Assembly: GCA_963730115.1 (NCBI GenBank)
Contig: CAVSQM010000008.1
Coordinates: 62,001 to 126,000 of the forward strand
DNA length: 64,000 nucleotides
Reading direction: 5' to 3'
Origin: DASQFQ01 sp963730115
Lineage (GTDB): Bacteria > Actinomycetota > Thermoleophilia > Solirubrobacterales > Solirubrobacteraceae
The notes under the pieces are model-generated. The model saw only the letters and a program-made list of their open reading frames with translations. It did not search any database and was not told where the DNA came from. Shown one piece after another: positions 36,762-46,651 of the stretch. Each line of letters begins with the position of its first letter. The first letter of the stretch is position 1. The translations under genes were made by a program, and so were the position numbers.

Positions 36762-37708
36762 GCCGCATGCCCGTCGCGCCCGAGCGGACGCCCGAGAGGC
36801 CGGGCCCCGGCCCGATCCCGCCGCAGGTCCTGCGCTCCCTCGATCTCGCCGTGCTGCGGCGCGTGGAGAGCCTGGTGCCCGGCGAGCACCTCACGCCACA
36901 GGTCGGCGGCGGCACCGAGCTGGCGCTGATCCGGCCCTACCGCCCGGGCGACGACGTGCGCCATATGGACTGGAACGTGACCGCGCGGCTGCGCGAGCCG
37001 CACGTGCGCGTGCACGTGGGCGAGCGCGCGATGACCGCGTGGCTGCTGCTGGACGTGTCGGCCTCGATGACGTTCGGGACGGCCGACCGGCGCAAGGCCG
37101 ACGTCGCCGAGGGCGTCGCGCTGGCCGTCGGCCACGTGGCGACGCGGCGCGGCAACCGGCTCGGCGTGGTCGCGCTGGGCGGCGGCGACCCGCGGATCCT
37201 GCGCCCGCGCCAGGGCCGCCTCGGCCTGCTGGCGCTGCTGCACGAGCTGCGCGCGGAGCCGGAGGCGGATGGCCTCGGCGCGACGTCGCTGGGCTTCGCG
37301 GTCGAGCGGACCGCGGCGCTGGCGCGCAACCGCGGGCTGATCGTGGTCGTCTCCGACTTCCGCGGCGACAAGGACTGGGAGGGCCCGCTGCGGACGCTGC
37401 GCGCCCGCCACGGCGTCCTCGCCGTCGAGATCCGCGACCCGCGCGAGATGGAGCTGCCGCCGGTCGGCGACCTCTGGCTCACCGACCCGGAGACCGGCCG
37501 CCAGCTGCACGTGAACACGAACAAGCGGCGGGTGCGCAAGAAGTTCGCGCAGGCCGCGGCCGAGGAGCGGGAGGAGGTCGCCGCGGCGCTGCGCCGCGCC
37601 GGCGCCGACCACCTCGTGCTGTCGACGGAGGGTGACTGGCTCAAGGCGCTCGCCGGGCATTTGCAGCGGTCTGAGTTGAGAGTGCGGCGAGCCGGGAGGG
37701 CGGCGTGA
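36758..37708 (+). CDS. DUF58 domain protein
   Basis: This 316-residue protein has a DUF58 signature, IRPYRPGDDVRHMDWNVTAR, preceding a VWA-like region with LDVSASMTFG. It is cytoplasmic; DUF58 proteins go with MoxR ATPases and VWA proteins and are proposed to link them. GTG 36758 overlaps the VWA stop by 4 bases. Confidence 0.9.
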   Translation: MSRMPVAPERTPERPGPGPIPPQVLRSLDLAVLRRVESLVPGEHLTPQVGGGTELALIRPYRPGDDVRHMDWNVTARLREPHVRVHVGERAMTAWLLLDVSASMTFGTADRRKADVAEGVALAVGHVATRRGNRLGVVALGGGDPRILRPRQGRLGLLALLHELRAEPEADGLGATSLGFAVERTAALARNRGLIVVVSDFRGDKDWEGPLRTLRARHGVLAVEIRDPREMELPPVGDLWLTDPETGRQLHVNTNKRRVRKKFAQAAAEEREEVAAALRRAGADHLVLSTEGDWLKALAGHLQRSELRVRRAGRAA

Positions 37709-37742
37709 ACCCCGGAACACCGGCATTGAGGAGGTCGGCCTC

Positions 37743-38720
37743 GTGAGCTTCCGCGAGCCCTCCGTGTTGATCGGTCTGCTGTTGCTGCCGCTCGCGGCAA
37801 TGGCCTACGCGGTCATGCAGCGCCGCAAGCGCGGCGAGGCTGCCCGCTTCGGCAACCCTGCGCTGCTGCCCGGGCTCGCCACCGCGCGGCCGGGCTGTCG
37901 GCGGCACCTGCCGCCGCTGCTGCTGCTGGTCGCCCTCGGCGCGCTGGTCGTCGCGCTGGCGCGGCCGCAGCGCACGGTCGCGGCGCCGCAGCGGCAGGCC
38001 ACGGTGATGATGGTCACCGACGTCTCCGGGTCGATGCGCGCGAGCGACGTCGAGCCCGACCGGCTCTCGGCCGCGGTCGAGGCCGGCCACGCGCTGGCCG
38101 ACAAGCTGCCCGACGAGCTGCGCCTGGGGTTGGTGACGTTCTCCGACTACGCCGAGCAGACCGTGCCGCCGACCACCGACCGAGAGCCCGTCGAGGATGC
38201 CCTCGACCGGCTGACCGCCGACGGCGGCACCGCGATGGGTGACGCGCTGCGGCGCGGGATCGAGTCCGTGCGCACGCCGGTCGCCAACCGCGACGGCAGC
38301 GGCACGCGCCGGCTGCCGGGCGTGATCGTGCTGCTCTCGGACGGCAAGAACACCTCCGGCAACACGAGCCCGCTCGAGGTCGCGCGCCAGGCGAAGGCAC
38401 TCAAGATTCCGATCTACGCGATCGCGCTCGGCACCCCGAGCGGCAAGATCGAGCTGACCGACCCGTTCTCCGGCTCCACGCAGACGATCGCGGTCCCGCC
38501 GGATCCCGAGACGCTGAAGGAGATCGCGGAGTCGACCGGCGGCCGCTTCTTCGAGACCGCGAAGGCGGCCGAGCTCGAGTCGATCTACTCGAACCTCGGG
38601 ACGCGCCTCTCCTCGAAGCAGGAGAAGCGCGAGGTGACGGTCGCGTTCGCCGGCGGCGGGCTCGTGCTGCTGCTGCTCGGCGGCGGGCTCAGCCTGGCCT
38701 GGTTCGGCCGGCTGCCCTGA
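37743..38720 (+). CDS. VWA-domain membrane protein (BatA-like), copy 2
   Basis: This 325-residue protein has the same plan as copy 1: N-terminal membrane segments (SVLIGLLLLPLAAMAY, LLLLVALGALVVALARP), VWA with the metal site DVSGSMRASD, and a C-terminal segment (GGLVLLLLGGGLSLAWF). The paralogues share MSFREP, RTVAAPQRQ and TTGGRxF/STGGRFF regions, so an old tandem duplication flanking the DUF58 gene is likely. It begins 34 bases after DUF58. Its 3' end overlaps the convergent secreted-protein gene. Confidence 0.9.
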   Translation: MSFREPSVLIGLLLLPLAAMAYAVMQRRKRGEAARFGNPALLPGLATARPGCRRHLPPLLLLVALGALVVALARPQRTVAAPQRQATVMMVTDVSGSMRASDVEPDRLSAAVEAGHALADKLPDELRLGLVTFSDYAEQTVPPTTDREPVEDALDRLTADGGTAMGDALRRGIESVRTPVANRDGSGTRRLPGVIVLLSDGKNTSGNTSPLEVARQAKALKIPIYAIALGTPSGKIELTDPFSGSTQTIAVPPDPETLKEIAESTGGRFFETAKAAELESIYSNLGTRLSSKQEKREVTVAFAGGGLVLLLLGGGLSLAWFGRLP

Positions 38721-39337
38721 GGCCGGATCAGCTCCTCGCGGTCGGTGTCGCCGGACAGCCCGACCGCGAGCACCAACCCGACGCCGCGGGCGTAGAACTT
38801 CGCCTCGAGGACGTCGGGCTCGAGCGGGTTGTAGTCGAGCGTCATCAGCGTCTTGCGGTAGCGGCGGAGCGGGACCTTGACGCGCTCGCGCAGCGAGACG
38901 ACCTTGGCCCGGTCCTCGGCGTGGCCCTTGTAGATCTCCTGGCGGTAGCGCATGCCGACCTTCGGCTTGGCGGGCATGACGATCCCGGCGCGAGCGCCGT
39001 CGACGCCGGCCTCGAAGGACCCGTCCTTGGAGATCGGCTTGCCGCGCTCGTACTCGGTGGTGTCCTCGCCGAGGTACCAGACGGTGCCCTTGCTGTCCTG
39101 GGCGTAGTAGTCCTCGGTGAGCTCGACGGGGACGCCCTTGCGAGTGACGTGGTCGGTGACCACCCGGGCGACGACGCCGTTGGCGATCAGCTTGGTGCGG
39201 TCGGTGACGGTGACCTCGACCCGCTGGTCGCCTTCGCGGTAGACCCACTGGCGGCCGACGGGGAGCGGGAAGTACGGGTTGTCGACGTCCGGCCCGGCGG
39301 TGGCCAGGGCGAGCGTCATGGCGGCGGTGGCGAGCAT
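38585..39337 (-). CDS. secreted protein with NPYFPL...WVY motif
   Basis: This 250-residue protein has a short signal peptide (MLATAAMTLALATAG) and a conserved-looking extracytoplasmic region: VDNPYFPLPVGRQWVYREG, EDYYAQDSKGTVWYLGEDT, KPKVGMRYRQEIYKG. These motifs occur in uncharacterised secreted proteins of Actinobacteria and others. After about residue 205 the frame runs 136 bases antisense to the VWA gene and becomes Ser/Pro-rich, so the real C-terminus may lie earlier. Function unknown. Confidence 0.75.
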   Translation of the reverse strand: MLATAAMTLALATAGPDVDNPYFPLPVGRQWVYREGDQRVEVTVTDRTKLIANGVVARVVTDHVTRKGVPVELTEDYYAQDSKGTVWYLGEDTTEYERGKPISKDGSFEAGVDGARAGIVMPAKPKVGMRYRQEIYKGHAEDRAKVVSLRERVKVPLRRYRKTLMTLDYNPLEPDVLEAKFYARGVGLVLAVGLSGDTDREELIRPQGSRPNQARLSPPPSSSSTSPPPANATVTSRFSCFEERRVPRFE

Positions 39338-39371
39338 GGCGAGAGAGGTACGCTCAGCGCGTGAGAGCGAC

Positions 39372-40706
39372 GTGAGAGAGCTGCTGGCCCGCGTCGCCTC
39401 GCTCGCCGCCGACCACCTGGAGTCCGTCGGTGAGCGGTCCGCCGGCGCAACGGAGGGCTTCGAGGAGCTGCGCTCGGTGTTGGGCGGTCCGCTGCCCGCG
39501 GAGGGCGTGGCGCCCGTGGAGGTCGTCGAAGCGCTGGCGCGGGATGTCGCCGGCGGACTCGTCGGCTCGGCCGGGCCGCGCTACTTCGGCTTCGTGACCG
39601 GCGGCGCGGTGCCGGCCGCGCTGGGCGCCGACTGGCTCGCCTCGGCGTGGGACCAGAACTCGTTCAGCGCCGTCTCCTCGCCCGCCGCGTCGGTGGTCGA
39701 GGAGGTCGCGTGCGGGTGGGTGCTCGACCTGCTGGGGCTCCCGGCGTCGTGCGGGGTCGGGCTGACCACCGGGGCGCAGATGGCCAACGTCACCGGGCTC
39801 GCGGCGGCGCGGCACGCGCTGCTCAGCCGCGCCGGCTGGGACGTCGAGGCGCAAGGGCTGGCCGGCTCGCCGCCGCTGCGGGTCTTCGCCGGCGAGGAGG
39901 CCCACGTGACCCTGTGGCGCGCGTTGCGGCTGCTCGGCATCGGGCGCGCGCAGGTCGAGGTCGTGCCGGCCGACGACCAGGGCGCGATGCGCGCCGACGC
40001 CTTGCGGCTCGACGGCCCCGCGATCGTCTGCGCGCAGGCCGGCAACGTCAACAGCGGCGCGTTCGACCCGCTCTCGGAGATCGTCGCCGCCGCGCGCGAG
40101 CACGGCGCGTGGGTGCACGTCGACGGCGCGTTCGGCCTGTGGGCGGCGGCGAGCCCGGCGCTCGCGCACCTGGCTGCGGGCGTCGCGGACGCCGACTCGT
40201 GGGCGACCGACGGCCACAAGTGGCTCAACGTCCCCTACGACTGCGGCGTCGTCGCCGTACGTGACCGCGAGGCGCACGTCGCCGCGATGGGCATGCGCGC
40301 CGCCTACCTCGTGCGCGACGACACCGCGCGCTCCAACTCGGACTGGGTGCCCGAGGCCTCGCGGCGCGGCCGCGGCTTCGCCGTCTACGCGGCGCTGCGG
40401 TCGCTGGGCCGGGCCGGCGTGGCGGAGCTCGTGGAGCGCAACTGCGCGCTCGCGCGGCGCCTCGCCGATCGGGTCGGAGGCGAGATCGAGGTCCTCAACG
40501 ACGTCGTGCTCAACCAGGTGCTGCTCGCCGTGGACGAGAGCGTGATCGCCGCGCTCCAGGCGGAGGGGACGTTCTGGGCCGGCGGCACGGTCTGGCGCGG
40601 CCGCCCGGCGATGCGCTTCTCGGTGTCGAGCTGGGCGACGACCGAGGCCGACATCGACCGCTGCGCGGAGGTCATGCTGCGCGCCGTGCGGTCAGCGCAC
40701 GCGTGA
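39372..40706 (+). CDS. PLP-dependent decarboxylase (group II)
   Basis: This 444-residue enzyme is in the aromatic/glutamate decarboxylase family. The PLP Lys lies in TDGHKWLNVPYDCG, and GLTTGAQMANVTGLAAAR and AQAGNVNSGAFDPL are typical. The substrate could be an aromatic amino acid, cysteine sulfinate or others. The GTG at 39372 is the best start; the divergent secreted gene is 34 bases away. The last 35 bases overlap the AbiEi/DUF559 gene tail to tail. Confidence 0.88.
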   Translation: MRELLARVASLAADHLESVGERSAGATEGFEELRSVLGGPLPAEGVAPVEVVEALARDVAGGLVGSAGPRYFGFVTGGAVPAALGADWLASAWDQNSFSAVSSPAASVVEEVACGWVLDLLGLPASCGVGLTTGAQMANVTGLAAARHALLSRAGWDVEAQGLAGSPPLRVFAGEEAHVTLWRALRLLGIGRAQVEVVPADDQGAMRADALRLDGPAIVCAQAGNVNSGAFDPLSEIVAAAREHGAWVHVDGAFGLWAAASPALAHLAAGVADADSWATDGHKWLNVPYDCGVVAVRDREAHVAAMGMRAAYLVRDDTARSNSDWVPEASRRGRGFAVYAALRSLGRAGVAELVERNCALARRLADRVGGEIEVLNDVVLNQVLLAVDESVIAALQAEGTFWAGGTVWRGRPAMRFSVSSWATTEADIDRCAEVMLRAVRSAHA

Positions 40707-41586
40707 TCGCGGCGACGACGGCTTCGGGCTCGGTGGTGAGCTCGCGCCAGGTGAAGCGCAGCACTCGGTAGCCGAGCGCCTGCAGCTCGCGGTCCTTGCG
40801 TCGGTCGCGCTCGAAGGCACGGCGCGTCGAGTGGAAGGTCCAGCTGTCGAACTCGACGACGAGCTTCTGGTCACGCCAGAGGAGGTCCGCCTCGAAGCCG
40901 CCAATGCGCACGTTGGCCTCCGGGGTGGGGAGGCGCGCCTTGCGGATGAGGTCGAGCATGAGGCGCTCGGCTTTTGAGCGAGTGAGCTTGGGCTCTTGCG
41001 GGATCGCCGCCTTTAATGCCGCGGTTCCCCGGTGGTGTGGGTAACGGCTGAACTGCTCATTGAGGGAACGTGAGCTGACTCGGTGCTGGAGCCGCGCCTC
41101 GTTGAGGGCGCGGTCGAGCTCGTCGGCCGTTGTGGTCGCCGCGAGGTCGAGGAGGGTGCGGGCCGCGGAGGTGACCGGGATCCCGTGGCGGCGGGTTATG
41201 TCGTGCGGGTGGAGCGTGGTGGTGTGAATGCGGATGCCGTCGCGGTGGCGAGCCTTGCGGCCGGGGATCGTGACGTCGATCGGGCCTTCGGCGGGTGGGC
41301 GCCACTCCCAGAGAACGGCGGCTGGGTGATGGGAGATGAGCGCTCCCGGGCCGGCGGCGAGCGTCGCGGCCATCAGGCGCGTGTGTGCGGTTTCGAGCGG
41401 CCCGACGAGATAGACGCCCCGGTGGAACCTCAGGAGCCACCCGGTATTGACACGATTCCGCACCCATTGCGCGCCGAGCCCCGCCCGCGCAACCTGTTCC
41501 GACGAGACCACACCATGCTGGCCGCGGGCGAACGCCACCACGATCGCCTCAGCCTCACGAACGCCCAAAACGTTCCTCTCGACCAC
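40672..41586 (-). CDS. AbiEi-type antitoxin domain + DUF559 (Vsr-like) protein
   Basis: About 304 residues: the N-terminal part (GQHGVVSSEQVARAGLGAQWVRNRV, LLRFHRGVYLVG) matches the winged helix of AbiEi-type antitoxins; the C-terminal part (PEANVRIGGFEADLLWRDQKLVVEFDSWTFHS, RDRRKDRELQALGYRVLRFTW) is DUF559, a restriction-endonuclease fold close to Vsr with an E/D-x-D and QK motif. No AbiEii toxin gene is next to it. The start is uncertain; GTG 41586 keeps the conserved start and drops a non-coding-looking prefix. Confidence 0.75.
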   Translation of the reverse strand: MVERNVLGVREAEAIVVAFARGQHGVVSSEQVARAGLGAQWVRNRVNTGWLLRFHRGVYLVGPLETAHTRLMAATLAAGPGALISHHPAAVLWEWRPPAEGPIDVTIPGRKARHRDGIRIHTTTLHPHDITRRHGIPVTSAARTLLDLAATTTADELDRALNEARLQHRVSSRSLNEQFSRYPHHRGTAALKAAIPQEPKLTRSKAERLMLDLIRKARLPTPEANVRIGGFEADLLWRDQKLVVEFDSWTFHSTRRAFERDRRKDRELQALGYRVLRFTWRELTTEPEAVVAAITRALTARRAA

Positions 41587-41755
41587 CCGCAGCGACCCAG
41601 AGGAACAAAACGTGCCCCAGAAGGCACCTAACGTTCCCCACCTCACCGAGGGCCGCCCGAACGGAACGAAATCGCACCCGCATTCGGACACCTTCCCTAC
41701 CCAGCCGCCGTTCGCCGGCTCCCTGCACGCACTCGTCACACATCCGTGACGAAGT

Positions 41756-42514
41756 TCAGCGGCGCTCAGCGAGCTCCGTGACGATCGCCTCGTAGACGCC
41801 CGCGCCGTTCGACCCCTCGGCCACCCGCGTGTTCGCCACAGCGCGAGCCGCGTCGTGGACCTCCGGCAGCGCGTTCGCGACGAGCCAGAACGTGCCGACC
41901 ACCGAAGCGGCGCCGAGGTCCTCCATCGAGTCCCCGATCGCGATGGCGTCCTCCGCCGCGTACCCCCGCGCCTGCATGTGCGCGGCGACCGCGCGCGCCT
42001 TGGAGGCCGCGCGCGGGACGAGGTGGTAGGCGCGGCCGCCGCCGTCGACCCCGTGCATCACCCCGTTGTCGGCCAGCCGCCACTCCTCGAACCCTCCCTC
42101 GATGAGCAGTTCGTCGGCCGCAACCGCGTCGACATCCCGCCCGAGGAACAGCCGCGACACCTCGCGCCCGCGCTGCCACGGCTCGTAGACCTCCAGACGC
42201 CCCGCAAAGCGATCCAGCAACAACGCCCGCGCGCCCGCGTCGTCGCCCGGCTCGGCCAGCCACTCGAGCGAACCGTCGAGCACCATCCCGCACCCCGCCT
42301 CGAAGATGTAGGAGCGCACGCCGAGCATCCGCGTGTCGTGCAGCAGTGTCGACTGGCGCCGCCCCGAGTACGGCACGAGCTCCACCTCCGCCCGCGCGCA
42401 CGCTTCCAGCGCCCGCGCGCCGAGCATCGTGAACGCCCCGTCGCCGTCGCGGAACAGCGACGCGCCGCGGCCCAGCAGGGTCCCGTCCATGTCGACGTAG
42501 GCGGCGCGCAGCAC
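41756..42514 (-). CDS. HAD-superfamily (Cof/MPGP-like) phosphatase
   Basis: This 252-residue protein has the HAD nucleophile motif VDMDGTLLGRG at 6-16, with SGRR (motif II) and GDSMEDLGAA (motif IV), and a class IIB cap, as in Cof and mannosyl-phosphoglycerate phosphatases. It probably dephosphorylates a sugar phosphate. GTG start at 42514, divergent from the helicase with 20 bases between. Confidence 0.85.
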   Translation of the reverse strand: MLRAAYVDMDGTLLGRGASLFRDGDGAFTMLGARALEACARAEVELVPYSGRRQSTLLHDTRMLGVRSYIFEAGCGMVLDGSLEWLAEPGDDAGARALLLDRFAGRLEVYEPWQRGREVSRLFLGRDVDAVAADELLIEGGFEEWRLADNGVMHGVDGGGRAYHLVPRAASKARAVAAHMQARGYAAEDAIAIGDSMEDLGAASVVGTFWLVANALPEVHDAARAVANTRVAEGSNGAGVYEAIVTELAERR

Positions 42515-42534
42515 GCGTCTAGGCTGACACGAAG

Positions 42535-44817
42535 ATGGCGGTCACGAGGGACATCGAGCCGTGGGACGACCTGCTCGAGGCAGGCCGCACCGACGAGCGC
42601 CTCGTGACGCAGACCTCGGTGCACCCGCGCCGCGGCCGCGAGGCCCCGATCCCCGAGGAGCTCCACCCCAAAGTCGTCGAGGCCATCCACGGCAAAGGCA
42701 TCGACAGCCTCTACAGCCACCAGGCCGAGGCGATCCATGCCGCCTGGGCCGGCCCGACGATCGTCACCACCGGCACCGCCTCCGGCAAGTCGCTCTGCTT
42801 CCAGCTCCCCACCCTCGACGTCCTCTGCCGCGACGCGCGCGCCCGCGCGCTCTACCTCTATCCGACGAAGGCGCTCGCACAGGACCAGGCGCGCGCGCTC
42901 AACAGCTTCGACGTCAAGAACGCCCGGCTCGCGATCTACGACGGCGACACGCCGCGCGAGCAGCGCTCGGCGATCCGCCGCAACAGCAACATCGTCCTCA
43001 CCAACCCCGACATGCTGCACCTCGGGATCCTCCCGAACCACCCCGCGTGGGGGAACTTCCTCTCCAACCTCGCGATCGTGGTCGTCGACGAGGCGCACGT
43101 CTACCGCGGCGTGTTCGGCTCGCACGTCGCCAACGTGCTCAGAAGGCTGCGGCGCATCGCCGGCGCCTACGGCACCGCCCCGCGCTTCCTGATGGCGAGC
43201 GCCACGATCGGCAACCCCGGCGAGCTCGCCGAGCGCCTCTCCGGCCTCGACGACTTCACCGTCATCGAGCGCGACGGGTCGCCCGTCACCAAGCGCACGA
43301 TCGCGATGTGGAACCCGCCGGTCACCGACGAGAAGCTCGGCACCCGCCGCTCCGTGCTGTCCGAGGCCGCCGACCTGCTGGCCGAGCTGGTCACCAAGCA
43401 AGCGCGCACGATCGTGTTCATGAAGTCGCGCAAGGCCGTCGAGCTGATGGCGAAGTTCACCCAGCTCGCGCTCGAGGACCTCGGCCACCCGGAGCTGGCC
43501 GAGCGCGTCGCCCCCTACCGCGCCGGCTACACGCCGCAGCAGCGGCGCGAGCTCGAGCGCAAGCTCGTCGACGGCGAGCTGCTCGGCGTCGTCTCCACCG
43601 ACGCGCTCGAGCTCGGCATCGACATCGGGATGCTCGACGCCGCGATCAGCGTGACGTTCCCCGGCACGGTCGCCAGCCTGCGCCAGCAGTGGGGCCGCGC
43701 CGGCCGCCGCGGGCGCGGCCTCGCGCTCTACATGGCGGGCGAGGACGCGCTCGACCAGTTCTTCTGCCGCCACCCCGACGAGTTCCTCGACCGTCCCGTC
43801 GAGAACGCGATCCTCGACCACGAGAACGAGCAGATCCACGCCCAGCACGTCCTGTGCGCGGCGCACGAGGGGCCGCTCGAGCCAGCCGACGAGGAGTACC
43901 TCGGCCCGATGTGGAAGACGACCGCCGAGCGGCTCGTCGCCGGCGGCGCGCTGCGCGAGCGCCCCGGCGGCCTCTACGTCCCGCGCCGCCCCGAGGACTA
44001 CCCGGCCGCCAACGTCAGCCTCCGCTCCGCCAGCCGCGACGGCTGCGTGATCGTCGACACCGGCTCCGGCGAGCTGATCGGCACCGTCGACGTCCCGCGC
44101 GCGATGAACACCACCCACGAGGGCGCCGTCTACCTCCACGGCGGCCGCCAGTTCGAGGTCGCCGAGCTCGACCTCGAGCAGCGCCGCGTGCTCGTCCACC
44201 CGTTCCAGGGCGACTGGTACACGCAGCCGAAGAAGGAAACCGACACCTACATCGAGGCGTTGCTCGACCGCAAGGAGTACATGGGCGTCACGCTCAGCTT
44301 CGGCACGGTCACGGTGACCGAGCAGGTGCTCGCCTACCAGCGCAAGCGCATGGCCGACCACGAGGCGCTCGACCTGATCGGGCTCGACCTGCCGCAGACC
44401 TCGTTCACCACCCAGGCGCTCTGGTACGAGCTGCCCCCGGAGCTCCTCAGAGACGACTTCCCGCTGCACGCGCTGCTCGGCGCCCTGCACGCCGCCGAGC
44501 ACTCCCAGATCGCCGTGCTCCCGCTGCTCGCGATGTGCGACCGCTGGGACATCGGCGGCCTCTCCACCAACCTGCACCCGCAGACCGGCGGCCCGACGAT
44601 CTTCATCTACGACGGCCACCCCGGCGGGATCGGCATCACGCGCCGCGGCTTCCTCGCCTTCGACGCGCTCGTCGACGACGCCCACCGGCTGATCACCGAA
44701 TGCCCGTGCGAGAGCGGCTGCCCGTCGTGCGTGCAGTCGCCGAAGTGCGGCAACCTCAACGAGCCGCTGTCGAAGCACGGCGCGGCGGAGGTGATGGGAA
44801 GGATGCTGGCGGCGTGA
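42535..44817 (+). CDS. DEAD/DEAH-box helicase with C-terminal DUF1998 (MrfA/Hrq1-like)
   Basis: This 760-residue superfamily 2 helicase: Walker A TGTASGKSLCFQLP, DEAH motif VVVDEAHVYRG, motif III SATIGNPGE, motif VI QQWGRAGRRGRG, and a C-terminal DUF1998 with four Cys (ECPCESGCPSCVQSPKCGN), which binds zinc. MrfA in Bacillus and Hrq1 in yeast act in repair of DNA crosslinks. The AlkZ-like protein at 30 kb would fit the same function but is not linked. The hydrolase gene following starts in its stop (GTGA). Confidence 0.94.
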   Translation: MAVTRDIEPWDDLLEAGRTDERLVTQTSVHPRRGREAPIPEELHPKVVEAIHGKGIDSLYSHQAEAIHAAWAGPTIVTTGTASGKSLCFQLPTLDVLCRDARARALYLYPTKALAQDQARALNSFDVKNARLAIYDGDTPREQRSAIRRNSNIVLTNPDMLHLGILPNHPAWGNFLSNLAIVVVDEAHVYRGVFGSHVANVLRRLRRIAGAYGTAPRFLMASATIGNPGELAERLSGLDDFTVIERDGSPVTKRTIAMWNPPVTDEKLGTRRSVLSEAADLLAELVTKQARTIVFMKSRKAVELMAKFTQLALEDLGHPELAERVAPYRAGYTPQQRRELERKLVDGELLGVVSTDALELGIDIGMLDAAISVTFPGTVASLRQQWGRAGRRGRGLALYMAGEDALDQFFCRHPDEFLDRPVENAILDHENEQIHAQHVLCAAHEGPLEPADEEYLGPMWKTTAERLVAGGALRERPGGLYVPRRPEDYPAANVSLRSASRDGCVIVDTGSGELIGTVDVPRAMNTTHEGAVYLHGGRQFEVAELDLEQRRVLVHPFQGDWYTQPKKETDTYIEALLDRKEYMGVTLSFGTVTVTEQVLAYQRKRMADHEALDLIGLDLPQTSFTTQALWYELPPELLRDDFPLHALLGALHAAEHSQIAVLPLLAMCDRWDIGGLSTNLHPQTGGPTIFIYDGHPGGIGITRRGFLAFDALVDDAHRLITECPCESGCPSCVQSPKCGNLNEPLSKHGAAEVMGRMLAA

Positions 44818-45620
44818 CCGACTTCCCGCCGGTCGTAGGCGTCGAGCACCGCTTCGTCGAGGTGCGCGGGCTGCGGATGCACGTCGCCGAGGCCGGCGCC
44901 GGCGAGCCGCTGCTGCTTGTCCACGGTTGGCCGCAGCACTGGTACCAGTGGCGCGGCGTGATGCAGCGCCTGGGCGACACGCGCCGCCTGATCGCGCCCG
45001 ACCTGCGCGGCTTCGGCTGGACCGACGCGCCCGCCGGCCCGATCGAGCCCGACGTCTTCGTCGAGGACCTGATCGCGCTGCTCGACGCGCTGGAGATCGA
45101 GCGCACCGACCTCGCCGGCCACGACTGGGGCGGCTTCACGAGCCTGCTGCTCGCCGCCCGCCATCCCGACCGCTTCCGCAAGGTCGTCGCGTTCTCGACC
45201 CCGCACCCGTGGATCGAGATCACACCGCGACTCGCGCTGGAGACGTGGCGAGCGTGGTACGCGGTCCTCCTCGCCGCCGGCCTCACCGAGCGCACGACAC
45301 GGCTCGCCGAGTGGTTCATGAGCCGCGAGGGAGTCGACGCAACGGTCTACACCGACCGGCTCCGACAGCCGGAGCGGGCCCGAGCCACCACCCGGCTCTA
45401 TCGCTCTTACCTGCGGGCCGTGCGTGACGCGGTGAAGCGCGGGCCGGAGGAGCCGAGGACGGGCGTGCCGATCCTGCTGTGCATCGGCGAGAACGACCAG
45501 GCCGTCACCCCGCGACTCGGCGAGGGCATGCAGAACTTCGAGGTCATCCCCCGCGCCGGCCACTTCGTGTGCGACACGCACGCCAACGTGGTGGCCGATC
45601 GCATCCGCTCGTTCCTCTGA
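44814..45620 (+). CDS. alpha/beta hydrolase (epoxide-hydrolase/dehalogenase-like)
   Basis: This 268-residue hydrolase has HGWPQHWYQW (oxyanion), nucleophile GHDWGG (Asp at about 104) and AGHF with the catalytic His near 246. An Asp nucleophile with HGWP is the epoxide hydrolase/haloalkane dehalogenase pattern, rather than the Ser of esterases. The GTG start overlaps the helicase stop. Confidence 0.88.
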   Translation: MTDFPPVVGVEHRFVEVRGLRMHVAEAGAGEPLLLVHGWPQHWYQWRGVMQRLGDTRRLIAPDLRGFGWTDAPAGPIEPDVFVEDLIALLDALEIERTDLAGHDWGGFTSLLLAARHPDRFRKVVAFSTPHPWIEITPRLALETWRAWYAVLLAAGLTERTTRLAEWFMSREGVDATVYTDRLRQPERARATTRLYRSYLRAVRDAVKRGPEEPRTGVPILLCIGENDQAVTPRLGEGMQNFEVIPRAGHFVCDTHANVVADRIRSFL

Positions 45621-45672
45621 ACGCCTGCTTGCAGCGGTTGAGCCAAACGCGCCCGGCCCCGAACGTATCTGC

Positions 45673-46597
45673 ATGCGACACCGTCTCCTCACGGGGGCCG
45701 TGCTCGCGCTACTGGCCTGGCCGGCCACGGGGCATGCCCAGAGCGGCGGCACCGTCGTTCCCGCCCCGACCGGAGGCGCGCGCTACGGCGCGAGCGTGCC
45801 CCGGCTCGTCGCGACCCGCTTCACGGTCGCGCCGCGGGCGATCACGCTCGGCGCGCCGGTCAACTTCCGCTACCGCATCGACGGCTCGCGCCAGAGCGTG
45901 CGCGTGCGCGTCGACCTGCTGCCGCTCGGCTCGCGCCACCCCGCCGCACGCGTCCGCATGGGCTGGAAGCACACCGGCCGCTCGCTCGTCCGCCGCTGGA
46001 CGCCGCCGGTCGGCAAGCTCACGCCGGGCAGCTACGTCGCCCGCCTGCACGCGGTCGACCGCCGCGGCCGCACGCTGCGCCGCAGCGCCACCGCCTCGGG
46101 CCGCTCGCGGCTGACGGTCACGACGCCGACGCCGGCGGAGCCGGTCGGTGCGCCCGCCCCGGTCGCGCCCGCGGTCGGCAGCGGCGTCTTCCCCGTGCAG
46201 GGCGCGCTACACCTACGCCGACGGCTTCGGCGCCGACCGCGGCACGGCCAAGCACCGCGGCCAGGACATCCTCGCCGCCGCGGGCACGCCGGTCGTCACG
46301 CCGCGCGCCGGGACGGTGACCTGGCGCGCCTACCAGGCCGAAGGCGCGGGCTACTACATCGTCATCCGCACCGACGACGGCCGCGACCTCGTGTTCATGC
46401 ACCTGCTCGACGGCTCGATCACGGTGAAGAAGGGCGATGCCGTCACCGCCGCCCAGCCGTTCGCCCAGGTCGGCCAGACCGGCCGCGCCACCGCCCCCCA
46501 CCTGCATTTCGAGATCTGGCCCGACGGCTGGTACGCCTCGGACGCGTCGAAACCGATCGACCCGCGCCCGGATCTCGAGGCGTGGGCGGCCGGTTAG
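45673..46597 (+). CDS. M23-family secreted peptidase (LytM), one frame break
   Basis: This protein (about 307 residues) has a signal peptide (MRHRLLTGAVLALLAWPATGHAQ), an Ig-like region and a C-terminal LytM domain with HRGQDI and HLHFEIW zinc motifs. It would hydrolyse peptidoglycan crosslinks or bind them. One extra base near 46205 (in GGGCGCGC) shifts the frame between the linker and RYTYADGFGADRG. ATG 45673. Confidence 0.87.
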
Positions 46598-46651
46598 TCG
46601 GAAATCGACGCATTGCTCAAGATTTTCTGACGTAGCGTCGACGAGGACTTA

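Noticed and set aside
41587..41739. 50-residue N-terminal extension of the AbiEi/DUF559 protein
   Set aside because: It is Trp/Cys/Gly-rich, starts with GTG without a ribosome site, and lies before the conserved domain start.
42058..44778. 906-residue open frame antisense to the helicase
   Set aside because: It mirrors the helicase gene and has no domain of its own.
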